Source: Otatea glauca (taxonomy: Eukaryota; Streptophyta; Magnoliopsida; Poales; Poaceae). Taken from it: a stretch of 64,000 bases of DNA. Numbering within the stretch: the stretch's first letter is position 1; each line of letters starts with the position of its first letter. The DNA lies in contig CM070711.1 of assembly GCA_036346275.1 (NCBI GenBank), positions 64,457,078 through 64,521,077 on the forward strand. Direction: 5' to 3'. The position numbers and the translations under genes are program-made. The notes under the pieces were generated by a model. The model was not told the origin of the DNA. It ran no database searches and worked only from the letters and a program-made list of their open reading frames with translations. This document shows positions 22,730 to 32,659 of the stretch, piece by piece.

Positions 22730-23362
22730 ATGGAGGTGAGCAATATTGACAATCAGACCGGAAAACCAGAATACCCTAAGTGGTCGGAGGTCGACCTCAC
22801 CTTCAACAGGCAAGATTGCCCAAAAGGTACACCAGTCCCCAGAAAGCTCCCATTAGTTGTTTCTCCTACTATTAGCAATTGCAAAGTTGAAAGGGTTTTA
22901 ATTGATGGGGGAGTTATTTGGACTTGCTTTTTATTTATACTTTGGATGAGATGCAAATTCCTCATTCTAAGATAAGGTCTGTTACGAACCCATTCTTTGG
23001 GATTGTACTTGGTTTGTCAATAACTCAAGTGGGACATAGTATTACCTGTCATCTTTGGAAATGCTGACAACTTCAGAACGGAATTAATTTCATTTGAGAT
23101 TGTTGATTTCGAGTCAGCATATAATGCCATTCTGGGTAGATCTTCACTAACCAAGTTTATGGCAGCAACTCATCATGCCTACCAAAGTTTAAAGATTCTT
23201 GGTCCAAAAGGCGTGATTACTGTGCAAGATAACCAACTTACTGCACATAATTGTGATCACAAATCACTCGAAATTGTTGATCAATTACCATTAGGTGATA
23301 CTAATGATGCAAAAAATACAAGCAAATCTAGCAAGACAGAGAGGCTGAAGGCAGTTCCTTAG
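22730..23362 (+). pseudogene. Gypsy aspartic protease region
   Basis: SEVDLTFNRQDCPKGTPVPR, PLVVSPTISNCKVERVLIDG and the following DGG-type active-site turn fit the retropepsin region of Tat-type elements. The turn continues as GGVIWT rather than GGSSLN, and the next segment reads AATHHAYQSLKILGPKGVIT, as in the post-protease linker. Frames change at about 22970 and 23159, and stops are present. Confidence 0.72.
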
Positions 23363-23544
23363 CCCAATGGGCAAATAAAGCAAGTTCCCATTGATCCCAT
23401 CGACTAGTCAAAAACTATTCGGATAGTATCATCAATGAATGCTAAATAGGAAGACGCGCTCGTCGCTTTCCTCCAGGCTAATCTAGATATGTTTGCGTGG
23501 AAACCATCCTACATGCCTAGGGTCCCAAGGGAAGTGATAGAGTA

Positions 23545-24240
23545 CAGGTTAGCCATTGGACCTGACATCGACCAGTAAAGCAGAAGCTATGGCGATTCGC
23601 TCCTGATCGGTAAGAAGCCATCTGATAAGAGTTGGACGAACTCTTGGAAGTTGGTTTCATTCATGAGGTTGATCATCCCGATTGGCTTGCGAATCTGTCC
23701 ATGGTCAAGAAAGCAAACGGTAAGTGGTGCATGTGCGTTGATTTCACCAGTTTAAATAAAGCTTGTCCAAAAGATAATTTTTCTTTGCCCCGGATCGACC
23801 AATTGGTAGATTCCATAGCGGGCTGTGAATTGATGAATTTCCTGGTTGCATACTCAGGTTATCATCAAATAAGCATGGCAAGTGAAGATGAAGAGAAGAC
23901 TTCCTTCATAACCCCGTTCGGTATCTACTGCTACAGAAAAATGCCATTCGGGCTAAAAAATGCTAGAGCCACGTACCAGCAACTCATGCAGAAGACTTTT
24001 TATAGTCAAATAGGCGTAATATCGAGGCTTATGTTAATGATCTCATTGTAAAGAGAAAAATTAGCTCTAATCATTTGTTAGACTTGGCTGAAACCTTCAA
24101 TCGTTTGAATAAACACAAAATTAGGCTCAATTCAAAAAAGTGTGTCATTGGTGTTTCTTCTTGAAAGTTATTTGGTTTCTTTGTCTATTCACGGGGTGTT
24201 GAAGTAAACCCTGAGAAAATTAAGACCATCGAATCCTAAA
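23545..24240 (+). pseudogene. Gypsy reverse transcriptase, inactive
   Basis: LEVGFIHEVDHPDWLANLSM, VDFTSLNKACPKDNFSLPRI, FLVAYSGYHQISMA and FGIYCYRKMPFGLKNARATY are reverse-transcriptase motifs of Ty3/gypsy. The catalytic box normally YVDD reads AYVNDLIVK at 24027-24053, so one catalytic Asp is Asn, and it is in another frame than the preceding part. Stops follow at about 24164 and 24238. Confidence 0.88.
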
Positions 24241-24283
24241 ACCACCTTCTACGTTAAAAGAGTTTCAAGGTTTAACTGGTCAG

Positions 24284-25140
24284 ATGGTTGCTCTCAATCG
24301 TTTTATTTCAAGATCAGGAGAACATGGATTGCTTTTCTTTAAGGTAATATTAAAACATGATAAATTTCACTGGTCGGATGAAGCAGATAAAGCCTTTAAT
24401 GATATAAAGACTTATTTGCAAAGCCCGCCCACTCTGGTCTCACCCAACCCTAGAGAGCCGTTGTTGATATACCTAGCGGCTTCAAACAGTGTGGTCAATG
24501 CTGTAATAATCGGTGAAAGAGATCAAATACAAAAACCCGTTTACTATGTAAGCGAAGTCTTACACGGACCTAAGGAGCGGTACCCTCAGATTAAGAAATT
24601 ACTTTATGCTCTATTAATGGCCTTTAGAAAATTGAGGCATTATTTCCAATCACATCGGATTACAATACCATCTTCTTTTGCCTTGGGAAGTATTTTACAC
24701 AACCAAGACACAACTGGTCGGTGGTTGGCATAGTATTGGTTACTATACTTTGATGGTTCTCGAGAAACTATACTTTGATGGTTCTCGAGAAATAAAAGAC
24801 TCGGGGGTTGGCATAGTATTGGTTACACCTCAAGGAGACTAATTAAAATATATAATCCAGATACACTTCCCTGCTACAAATAATGTAGCAGAGTATGAAA
24901 CTCTTCTAGCTAGGCTCCGAGCAGCAAAATCCCTTGGAGTCCGTCGGCTACTTGCGGTGGGCGATTCGCAATTAGTCATAAACCAGGTTAGCAATGAATA
25001 CAGAACGTCCGATGAGGTAATGGCTCAGTACCTGCATGAAGTGAGGAAATTAAAAAAATACTTTAATCATTTTGAACTCCAATATATATCGTGAAAAGAC
25101 AATATCTTAGCGGACCAATTATCGAAACTGGGTTCCTCAC
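24284..25140 (+). pseudogene. Gypsy RNase H region, with a local duplication
   Basis: The stretch starts with KFHWSDEADKAFNDIKTYL, a typical tether segment, then KPVYYVSEVLHGPKERYPQI. The RNase H start LYFDGSRE appears twice because about 26 bases are duplicated in tandem around 24745-24797. A second short duplication (GGTTGGCATAGTATTGGTTA) brackets it. Later blocks include NNVAEYETLLARLRAAKSLG and VGDSQLVINQV. Stops at about 24731, 24840 and 25093 show that it is dead. Confidence 0.85.
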
Positions 25141-25259
25141 GATCACCTGTTCCAACAGGTGTATTTCTTGAATATCTGTCTAAGGCTTCTATAGACACAT
25201 CCATAGAACAATCCCCGACCAGTGATGAGGTCAGAGTCCTTGAGCAGGATTCGGATTAG

Positions 25260-25600
25260 GCTAAACCATTTAAAGCCTATATAGAAAATGGGACACTGCC
25301 TGAGGATATTCACAAAAAAGACAGATTAATTCGAAAGGCGCGAATGTACAAAATTCTCGATATTACCCTATATAGGAAGGGCACATATGGTATTCTCTTG
25401 CGATGTATAACCCAAGAATAGGGAAAAACATTGCTAACTGAGATACATGAGAGCTTGTGTGGAGCACATGCTTCATACACAACACTAGTCAGTAAAACTT
25501 TCCGATAAGGTTTTTATTGGCCAATTGCTTTTCAGGATGACATGCATCTTGTGAAAACTTGTGAGTAATGTCAATTTCATGCTCGGTAAGTACATTTAAT
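25260..25600 (+). pseudogene. Gypsy integrase N-terminal zinc finger, truncated
   Basis: HESLCGAHASYTTLVSKTFR and then GFYWPIAFQDDMHLVKTCE followed by CQFHA give the HHCC zinc-finger pattern of plant gypsy integrase. The catalytic core that should follow is missing; the homology ends near 25590. A deletion that joined the zinc finger directly to the downstream antisense gene is the simplest reading. Confidence 0.75.
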
Positions 25601-25668
25601 TGTACCATGCATCTAATAATATTTAATTGTCAATTACTAAAGGCAATTAGACAAAAAAATTTACTTAC

Positions 25669-26626
25669 CATGATGCGTTCATTTATGAACTCATCAGGTT
25701 GCCCAATTAGACTGAATGGCTGCTTATCCAAAGCAGCCAGGTCGGACCCGTCAGCAGAGATGCGCAGCATAGACGCAACTCTCGACCAGGCCTCCTCGAC
25801 GGTCAGTACTGATCAGAGAAATAAATAAATAAATAAAACTTTTTTATTAATCCTTCAATTAGAACTAAAGAGGTCGGTATTGGAGAGTTCATTTACCTCC
25901 AGGTTCATCCTTAGTCGAATCCTGGTCACCCTCTAACCTCCAGGCGAATCGGCATCGCCTCTTTAGAGGACTGATCTTATGGAGCAGAAAATCGTAAACA
26001 ATCCTCTGCCCCGTCAGACTTCTGTTCACCATTTTTCCAATATCGTTCTCTTCATCGGTAAGGATCAGCGAGTCCTTCTCACTTTTTATCTTGGTCTTGG
26101 TCCAGCTCGAGGTCGCTTTCCTGGTAAAACGGAGACGGCTTCCCTCGGGAATTTCCGAGTAAAACCACTCCTTCCGATAATCACACCAGGTATCTTTGGT
26201 CGGGAGAGGAGGATATTGCGAGGCTATTTTATCTTGGAGCTTAAAATAAGCGCTCCCAAAAAGATCATGGCTTTTACTATTTTTAGTATATTGGTAAAAC
26301 AAGCGAAAAATGCGAACTGGAGGATGAAGCCCTAAGAAAGCCTTGCAAAGATGTGAGAAAACACTCAAAATGAGGATAGATTTGGGAGGAAGATGATGCA
26401 ACTCGATCTTGTAGTGGTCGAGCACATCAGAAAGAAACTCACTTTCTGGGAGGCGGAACCCTAACCTCACCAGAGCGGCGAACAGTATGAGGCGCCCTTC
26501 CTGGGGCACTGGCTTCGTGTCATCCCTGCTAGGATCCCACCGCAGTATTGCGCGAGGAGGGATCAGACCCTGGTCTTCTAATTCCTTGATCTTTCCCTCA
26601 ATCAAGATGGATTTATCTATGGCCAT
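25669..26626 (-). CDS. Antisense gene of the gypsy element, PF04195-like, two exons seen
   Basis: On the minus strand an ATG at 26626-26624 opens 243 complete codons to a consensus donor (GGAG|GTAAAT, exon end 25897). A short intron of 88 bases ends in CTGATCAG, and exon 2 (25808-25669) is open for 47 codons in the matching phase, ending at ATG|GTAAGT. LPESEFLSDVLDHYKIELHH and SILILSVFSHLCKAFLGLHP fit the plant 'putative gypsy type transposon' domain (PF04195, Transposase_28). In grass Tat elements this domain is often encoded between pol and the 3' LTR on the opposite strand. Its role is unknown. It is unbroken while gag and pol of the same element are full of stops. Further exons may have been lost with the integrase deletion. 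Confidence 0.72.
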
Positions 26627-26733
26627 TGAGTTCAGAAAGAAGAAGAAGATGAAGGCTAGGAGATGCGAAAAGACTTAAGGAAATTTTGCGCTTGAGGGTA
26701 GTAAGGGTGAAAGAAATCCGAACGGATTTACCC

Positions 26734-26744
26734 CCTTTTTATAG
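26734..26744 (-). promoter_or_regulatory. TATA box of the antisense gene
   Basis: CTATAAAAAGG on the minus strand lies about 110 bases upstream of the antisense ATG, a suitable core-promoter position. Confidence 0.6.
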
Positions 26745-26863
26745 CCTAACGGTTAAACAGTTTCAGACACTGTTTTGGTTTTCAAGAAAAAGTAAACTGC
26801 TTTTCAATAAATGGCAACCGACACTAGGCCTGATTTCTTCAAACTCCCTTTTAGACCTTCAAA

Positions 26864-27382
26864 CTTTTCACCTCCTTTCCTTATCCATACTCTCCATCAT
26901 ATCCGACAAGTGAAGATAAAAGGACGAGAGATGAAAAGCCTGAAAAACTAAGAGAAGGCTTAAAATCAAAATACTTTTTCTTATCCTCAAATATTTCCAT
27001 TTATCTATGCTTTTCACCATCCTCCCTTAATCAAACCTTTCTCAGAAGGAATAAGGAAGGATGATGGGAAGCATAGACAATTGAAGAAGTTTGAATTCGA
27101 TTTACTCTCAGAAAGTCTGAAAATGTGATTGATATTCTCGAACTTCCTTTTAGATCTTCAAGCTTTTCACCTCCTTGCCTTAATCATACCCTCTATCACT
27201 ACTGATGGGAGAAGAAAAGAGGACGGAAGATGAAAAGCTTGCAGAACTAAGAGAAAGTTTGAAGTTTGAATCAAATGTTATCCTCAAACCTCTTTAAGTG
27301 TTTCAACTTTTCACCATTTCCCTTAACTCGTAACCCTCATCGTCGTTAATGAGGAGAAAGTAAGGGTGGATGATGAAAAGTT
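26864..27382. repeat. Four tandem hairpin units in the gypsy 3' region
   Basis: Imperfect inverted repeats at 26864-26939, 27007-27075, 27160-27240 and 27305-27382 each begin CTTTTCACC and close with GATGAAAAG or a variant. They recur with a period of about 145-150 bases, and the spacers between them are related too. The array lies between the antisense gene and the polypurine tract. Tat-type elements are known for tandem repeats in this 3' untranslated region. Confidence 0.8.
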
Positions 27383-27610
27383 AAAAACATTCAAAGAAGC
27401 TTGAAAGTAAATCTTTTCTTGATGAAGGAGATCTTCATCCCCTTTATATACCACACGCATTTAAAAATGAGCAGGCATCGGTTCAATTATCAAGAGAATT
27501 GCAAGGATCTTCTATGTATCAGCGCCTAAAATCGGTTAAGTAATGGGTGCATTACCCAATGCAGTCACAGAAGATGAAAAGCCTTGAGAAATAAATTCTT
27601 ATCTCTCAAG

Positions 27611-27625
27611 ACTTGGGGGGCTAGC
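27611..27625 (+). other. Polypurine tract region
   Basis: ACTTGGGGGGCTAGC directly precedes the 3' LTR start TGACAAGG. The G-run fits a plus-strand primer site. Confidence 0.6.
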
Positions 27626-28042
27626 TGACAAGGATTAAAACCTCATTTTTCATTTAGGCCCTTTTTTCATAATAATTTGTGACTATGCGCCATTAAATGG
27701 GCCTGTCAAACTTAAGCCCATAAAATCATCGAGACAAAAGCCCATTCCTATTCGAACGGTTAGATCTCCGACCCATTCAGTCAAAGATGGTCAAACTTAG
27801 CTTCCCATTGGTCGTCTTCGACCAGTGACATGGCCACCCTGACCAGCAAACTAGTCGGTGGCGAGCGATTTTTCCCGCACAGGTCTTCGTGCGGACAGTT
27901 ATATCACAAACACACAACCACCTGGAAGTTATCACCAGAAAAGGTGCCCTTTGGCAAGAAACCGTTTGGCGGGAAGGCGTCCCCCGGTTACACGACATCC
28001 TTATGGAATTCAACTGACGCCTCTTCATTAAGGATAAATAAG
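27626..28042 (+). repeat. 3' LTR of the gypsy element, truncated
   Basis: Homologous to 13141-13545 of the 5' LTR, including the CGACCAG hairpins and GGCGGGAAGGCGTCCCCC. It stops just after the TATA-like GGATAAATA at about 28040 and unrelated sequence follows. The R/U5 part is missing, so no target duplication can be read. Confidence 0.85.
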
Positions 28043-28402
28043 GTGCTCCTTGCTTCACAAGGCGTTGATAGTACATCTTTCTCTCTATCCAGTCAGAAAG
28101 AGGATTGTGATGATTCTGAACTCAATGTGACCTACAAGAGCCCGGTATGTTATGTCACTTATGATTATGAAGTAATTACAAACTACATAGTTCGATATCT
28201 TACTAGGCGTTGGGATACTTCCTCATTTGCGGGTTTCTTGAAGGACACGGTGCCCGAAGACGTGGTATTTGACCTCGCACTTAGCCAGTTTCGGGCTCAT
28301 GGGTCTATGATAGAGGCAAATGGCGGGGACGCCTCCATCAAAAGTGCCTCCTCGTCCTCCCCCTCCATTGCTCGCTCTTACCAGCTTACCCAGCGGTGCT
28401 GA
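28043..28402 (+). pseudogene. Unidentified coding-like fragment after the truncated LTR
   Basis: An open stretch includes DSELNVTYKSPVCYVTYDYE, then IVRYLTRRWDTSSFAGFLKD and VPEDVVFDLALSQFRAHGSM. The composition looks like true protein but I do not recognise the family. It begins exactly where the 3' LTR breaks off and has no start of its own. Confidence 0.3.
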
Positions 28403-29235
28403 GTCTGTGGGGGTGGGTGTTCTGAGCATGGAGAGCCTTGTGCGCTTCACTTTGACGCACGAATTCTCTTGGCATCTTCATCTCAATAAATTATTGTCAT
28501 ACAGCTTCGTCAATAAAACCATACTTAGATAATGGAGTCATTTTCTTCTTGATGTAATTTGTAAAAAGCGTGCTCTTGAAGTTCTTTCACACTTTTTCCA
28601 CCACTACCAATGCGTATTGTCGCACTAAGCGCACACTGTCTTTCAGTATCTTGAACGATGTATTTTTTGACACTATGTTGTTGCGCTCCTCGTCGGTCAG
28701 CGACTTCCAGGATGGACGGGTGATGGTGACTCGTTACCATCTAACTTTCCCGCACAAGCTTCGAAATGCGTTCACTACCTTCAAAGGTTGGGTGGGGGCC
28801 TGTCCTGCGGATTGACCGCCGTGATGGTGTATCGGCTCTGTGGCCTTTTATTTACACCTCTTGGATCGCACCTTGGTTTTCCTATCTTCGGCTCATCAGA
28901 TCCATTCGATGACATGGATTGAGGGGACATCATCTTCATCAGATATAACCCAATTGACAAAAAGGGAATAAAATTGTCAAAATTCAAGTTGTTCATCAGA
29001 TATAATGCAATCCACTACTCATTGACCTACTGGATAAAGAAAAAAGAACACGAAGTTCATGCAGTCATTTTAAGAGTTTAGATTAGAATAAAGAAATGTT
29101 GGAGAGATTTGATTTCACAAATGTTCGATAAGAGTATACTGTTTTGTAAACTTGTTTATAGACCTTGTATTCTACGACAAATGTAAGGTAAACATTGCAT
29201 TATTAATTCTGTGCCTCCATGTTTATCTTTTTCAG
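28403..29235. other. Unassigned stretch
   Basis: Moderately GC-rich to 28900, then AT-rich. Both strands have short open frames without recognised motifs. No gene call is made. Confidence 0.3.
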
Positions 29236-29447
29236 GTTGTAGAGCTTGATTATCCAAACACAACCGAGAGTTACAGGATGTATTGCATGGTATGTTTGTT
29301 GACGAACCTTTGATTCTTGTTCTGTATTGTTTCATTTTGTCTGGATGTCTTTAATGGTGATGCTTCATCTGTATCACAGAGAGCTATTGTTAGTGACATC
29401 AAGGAGTTCGTTTGCAGAGTTCCAGATATTACCTTTAATGGTTTCCT
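29236..29447 (+). pseudogene. Two mini-exons of an unidentified gene
   Basis: Two short open blocks (29236-29289 and 29380-29447) are each bounded by a CAG acceptor and a GT donor. They join in frame as VVELDYPNTTESYRMYCM then RAIVSDIKEFVCRVPDITFN plus GFL. The phase fits exactly (54 bases, then 68). I cannot name the protein. No flanking exons were found, so this looks like a captured gene fragment. Confidence 0.4.
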
Positions 29448-30828
29448 GTAAGATGAGTAGTTTTATTTTGTTATTAGTTAGTTCCTCTCTAATTAGATAA
29501 AGAATATCGGCGACTTGTCCCCACGAGCGTGTCTGGTGCATCCTTGCATGCCACCTCAGTACATGAAAATTTCCAAATAAATTGACTATTTATATAAAAG
29601 AATATAACATGTCACCAAAAAAATTGACAATATTGACATAAAATCAATAAACCATGCCCCAAAATTTCAACTGAAAATTCAGTGATAAGGAAGTCAAATT
29701 ACCAGTTGCTAAAGAAGTCTAATTACCAGCTGAAAATTGAGATTTTCCATATTGGTAGATCATCTCATGACCTTGTTTGGCCACAAGACATAGACACATG
29801 CTAATTACCAGCTGCTAAAGAAAGTACCATGTTAATGAGTACAAAGAACTCTTGGCTACGGCAGCAGCGCTACAGGTACAAGCTTGATTTTTTTATTCAT
29901 ATTATTATCATTTCTTTGGTTCATTGTCTGTTAGAGTGCTAGTTGCATGTATGAAATATAATTGTTTAACTTTGTAAGGAAACATATATATGAAATATTT
30001 TATCTATTCCTAATCTGTATCCTTGCAGAGGATAATATGATTTTTTTATAACAAAAAGATCTTCAAAGTCTCAAGGGTCACAAATGCTTGAAGCAGTTCA
30101 ATAAGATCCTAATGTGATGTTGAATCACTCTCTAAAGCATAAGCGTGGTATTAAAGTTTTTTTCACTTTTGCTGGAAACAGTTTTGCACAAAAAATGTTA
30201 TGATCATGACAATCTATTCATTTGATCACTGAGTGCACTATGAATAAAGAAAATTCCTTATATGATCCGTGTCTGAAAACCATGGTCCTATTATTTTGTT
30301 TGAAGAAAATATATAATATAGCTACATCTTGGGGCTACAGTAAGGTATAGGGTGCTCCTCCAAGCTTCCAGCTGAACAAAGAAGGATGTGCTTTGCTGTT
30401 TAATTTAACTTATACCTTATCTTCCGCTGAACAGGTCCAAGAGTCCAGCCTAAGGACACAACTCATACAATAAATATAGTGAACAACTTATATCCTGTAT
30501 GTCTAACTAAGAAGATTGAGGTAACACCATTCATTAGTTTTGTGTAACTGCGCGGTGCATATGTGTAAAAATAAAATCAGAACACTTCCAATCGATGTGT
30601 AAAATGACAACTATTTCTAACGGAGAAAGCAACAAACCTTGTACTCACAGGGAGGATGGATTCATCGGGGGTCGCCGCGGGGTAGGGGGGTCACCGAGGA
30701 GGAGGGAGGCTGCCGCGGAGGAGGAGGAGGTCGCCGAGGGGGAGGTCTCTAGCGTTTGGGAGAGATGACGCGTACGGGAGGCTAGGGTTTGGAGAGATGG
30801 TGTGCAAAGTTGTATTTATAGTGATGTT
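29448..30828. other. AT-rich stretch, then a GC-rich block
   Basis: 29448-30640 is AT-rich with no supported gene. 30650-30800 is a GGAGG-rich block that on the minus strand looks like the start of a transcription unit (CAAACCCTAGCC just upstream). It adjoins the CACTA subterminal repeats and may be part of that element. Confidence 0.35.
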
Positions 30829-30935
30829 ATCACAGACGGTTCCATAATAGAACCGTCTGTGATGTAAATTATCACAGACAGGTTCTATAATAGAACTATC
30901 TGTGGTTCTAGAATAGAACTGTGTGTGATGTCTCT
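30829..30935. repeat. CACTA-type subterminal inverted repeats
   Basis: ATCACAGACGGTTC, seven bases, then GAACCGTCTGTGAT (30829-30863) form a perfect 14-bp stem. Two further degenerate copies of the CAGAC/GTCTG word follow. Such repeats occur near the ends of grass CACTA elements and bind their transposase. No CACTA terminus itself could be placed. Confidence 0.65.
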
Positions 30936-31829
30936 GATCACAGACTAAAAATGTATCATTCTAGATCACACTGATAATTTGCTCTTAATATATAGATATG
31001 CACTATAGGTTTTGCAAAGTTCATGACAATCATTCACTTGCTTATAAATTCAGCATTTTACACATGACAAATAAACATGACGACACCTCCTTATAATTCC
31101 ACTCGCTTATTCTTTTGTATAAAAATTAACCATTCACGATGATCGACGCGTGTGTAGCTAGCTTCCTCATGTTCTTCTTCCTAGACCGTGATGGCGTTTC
31201 TGATAGGTGGCAACTCATCAAATTGATTGTACTCTTCCTCATCTATTATATTCTCAACTCCGATAATCCTCCTTTTTCCCTGAAGAACTACGTGGCACTT
31301 CTTGTTGGACGGGTCGGTTACATAGAAGATTTGAACAACTTGGTTAGTGAGTACGAACGGTTCATCTTGATATTCGACACGTTCGAGGTCCACAGTAGTG
31401 AGCCGTACTTGTCAACCCTCACCTACTGAAAGTGGACCCAACAGTACCGAAATAAGGGAATCTTGAATAGTATGTAGTCGAGCTCTCAAATCTCCTCTAT
31501 GAACCCATAGTAGGAGCTCCTCGTCGACACAACGATATTGAACGTATCAATGCGGACACCGCTATTCTGGTTTCTGCTCATCATATCCTAATCTCTAGTG
31601 TAAAATGTGTACCCATTTAAGTCGTATCCTTTTGTAAGTTCAAGATCCATTAGTTTTGGTGATTGGTTTAATATTAATGTTTAATCATTGTTTAATGACA
31701 AATCTAATTATTATGAGACTAACATGTCTATTAAGCCTTATTCTTCTTAGTCTCAAATTTGGATGGAAAATGGAAAAGCCAAGGTATGCACTCGTATTTA
31801 CTTTATTATCTTAATGCATACTTAGGATT

Positions 31830-32260
31830 CGAGTTAAAGGATGAACTCTTCCATTGCTTATATATTAAAGATGTGCATTATGTTTTCAATTCCATATATT
31901 ACATGGATGCACATATCTAGGGGAGTTTATAATTTAACTTGATGTTTCAAATAGTATTGATCCATGTTCTCTTGCCAAATAATATATAGGATCAAGACTC
32001 TAAAACAACCCTTGAGTATATATAACTTGTGTAGTTGTAGTATACTCATATAAATATAGGATAAACTCCAATTAAATCAAATTGAATATATGCATGTTGT
32101 TTCCAATCCAATTATATGTATGCACATCTCTATGTGGAGTTTATTCTATAGTTGATGGTCTAAATGTATTGATCTCTGTCCATCACTCAAACATATTGGA
32201 TCATTACTTTCCATCAAATTGAGTATATGAAACTTGTGTAGTTATATATACTCATTCAAT
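31830..32260. repeat. Tandem duplication of about 210-220 bp in the Sirevirus-like LTR
   Basis: Two successive blocks share the order ATGTGCAT or ATATGCATG, CAATTCCA/CAATCCAATTATA, GATGCACAT or TATGCACATCTCTA, GGAGTTTAT, then TTGAGTATAT and ACTTGTGTAGTT. Confidence 0.55.
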
Positions 32261-32659
32261 TTAAATAAAATTTAAATTGAGTTCGGTTGTCTTTCAATCA
32301 ATCAAAGAATATTTCATCATGTGTTGATGGTGTCTCTTTGTTGATTAAGGACAAGCGAAAAGTTCTTGAGTATAATGAAGCATTAGTTGCATCAAAGTAC
32401 TCAAAACACAATTAATCATTCAAATTGATTTGGGTTGTGCTCAATCGATCTTGGAGGCATCCATTATGTGTTAATGGAGTGCGGTGATGATTGAGACAAC
32501 CGTGTTTGTTGGACTAACATCTTCTATGAGTTGTGGAGTAGGTTGAGTCCAAGAAGATAAAGAATCGGAACGAGAAGTCATCGTGTGTTGATAAGCCTCA
32601 AGAGGTGATCCTGAAGTGAAGAGAATGGCTAGAGAAGGTTCATCATGTATTGATGTGAA

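Larger units (their letters stand above)
13141..28042 (+). mobile_element. Ty3/gypsy (Tat-type) LTR retrotransposon, decayed
   Basis: The element has a 5' LTR (13141-13800), primer site, gag, protease, reverse transcriptase, RNase H and the integrase zinc-finger region in plus orientation. An antisense gene, tandem hairpin repeats, a polypurine tract and a truncated 3' LTR (27626-28042) follow. The two LTRs align with many substitutions and a 20-base gap (roughly 85-90 percent identity by eye), so it is old. The pol frames carry stops and shifts and the integrase core is missing. Gag is interrupted by a nested element at 15469-22279. The order gag-pol followed by an antisense PF04195-like gene is the pattern of the Tat/RIRE2/Grande group. 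Confidence 0.85.

Noticed and set aside
25568..25828. Plus-strand open frame overlapping the antisense gene
   Set aside because: It lies opposite exon 2 and its introns on the minus strand, which has proper splice sites and phase. The plus frame has no gypsy homology after the integrase finger.
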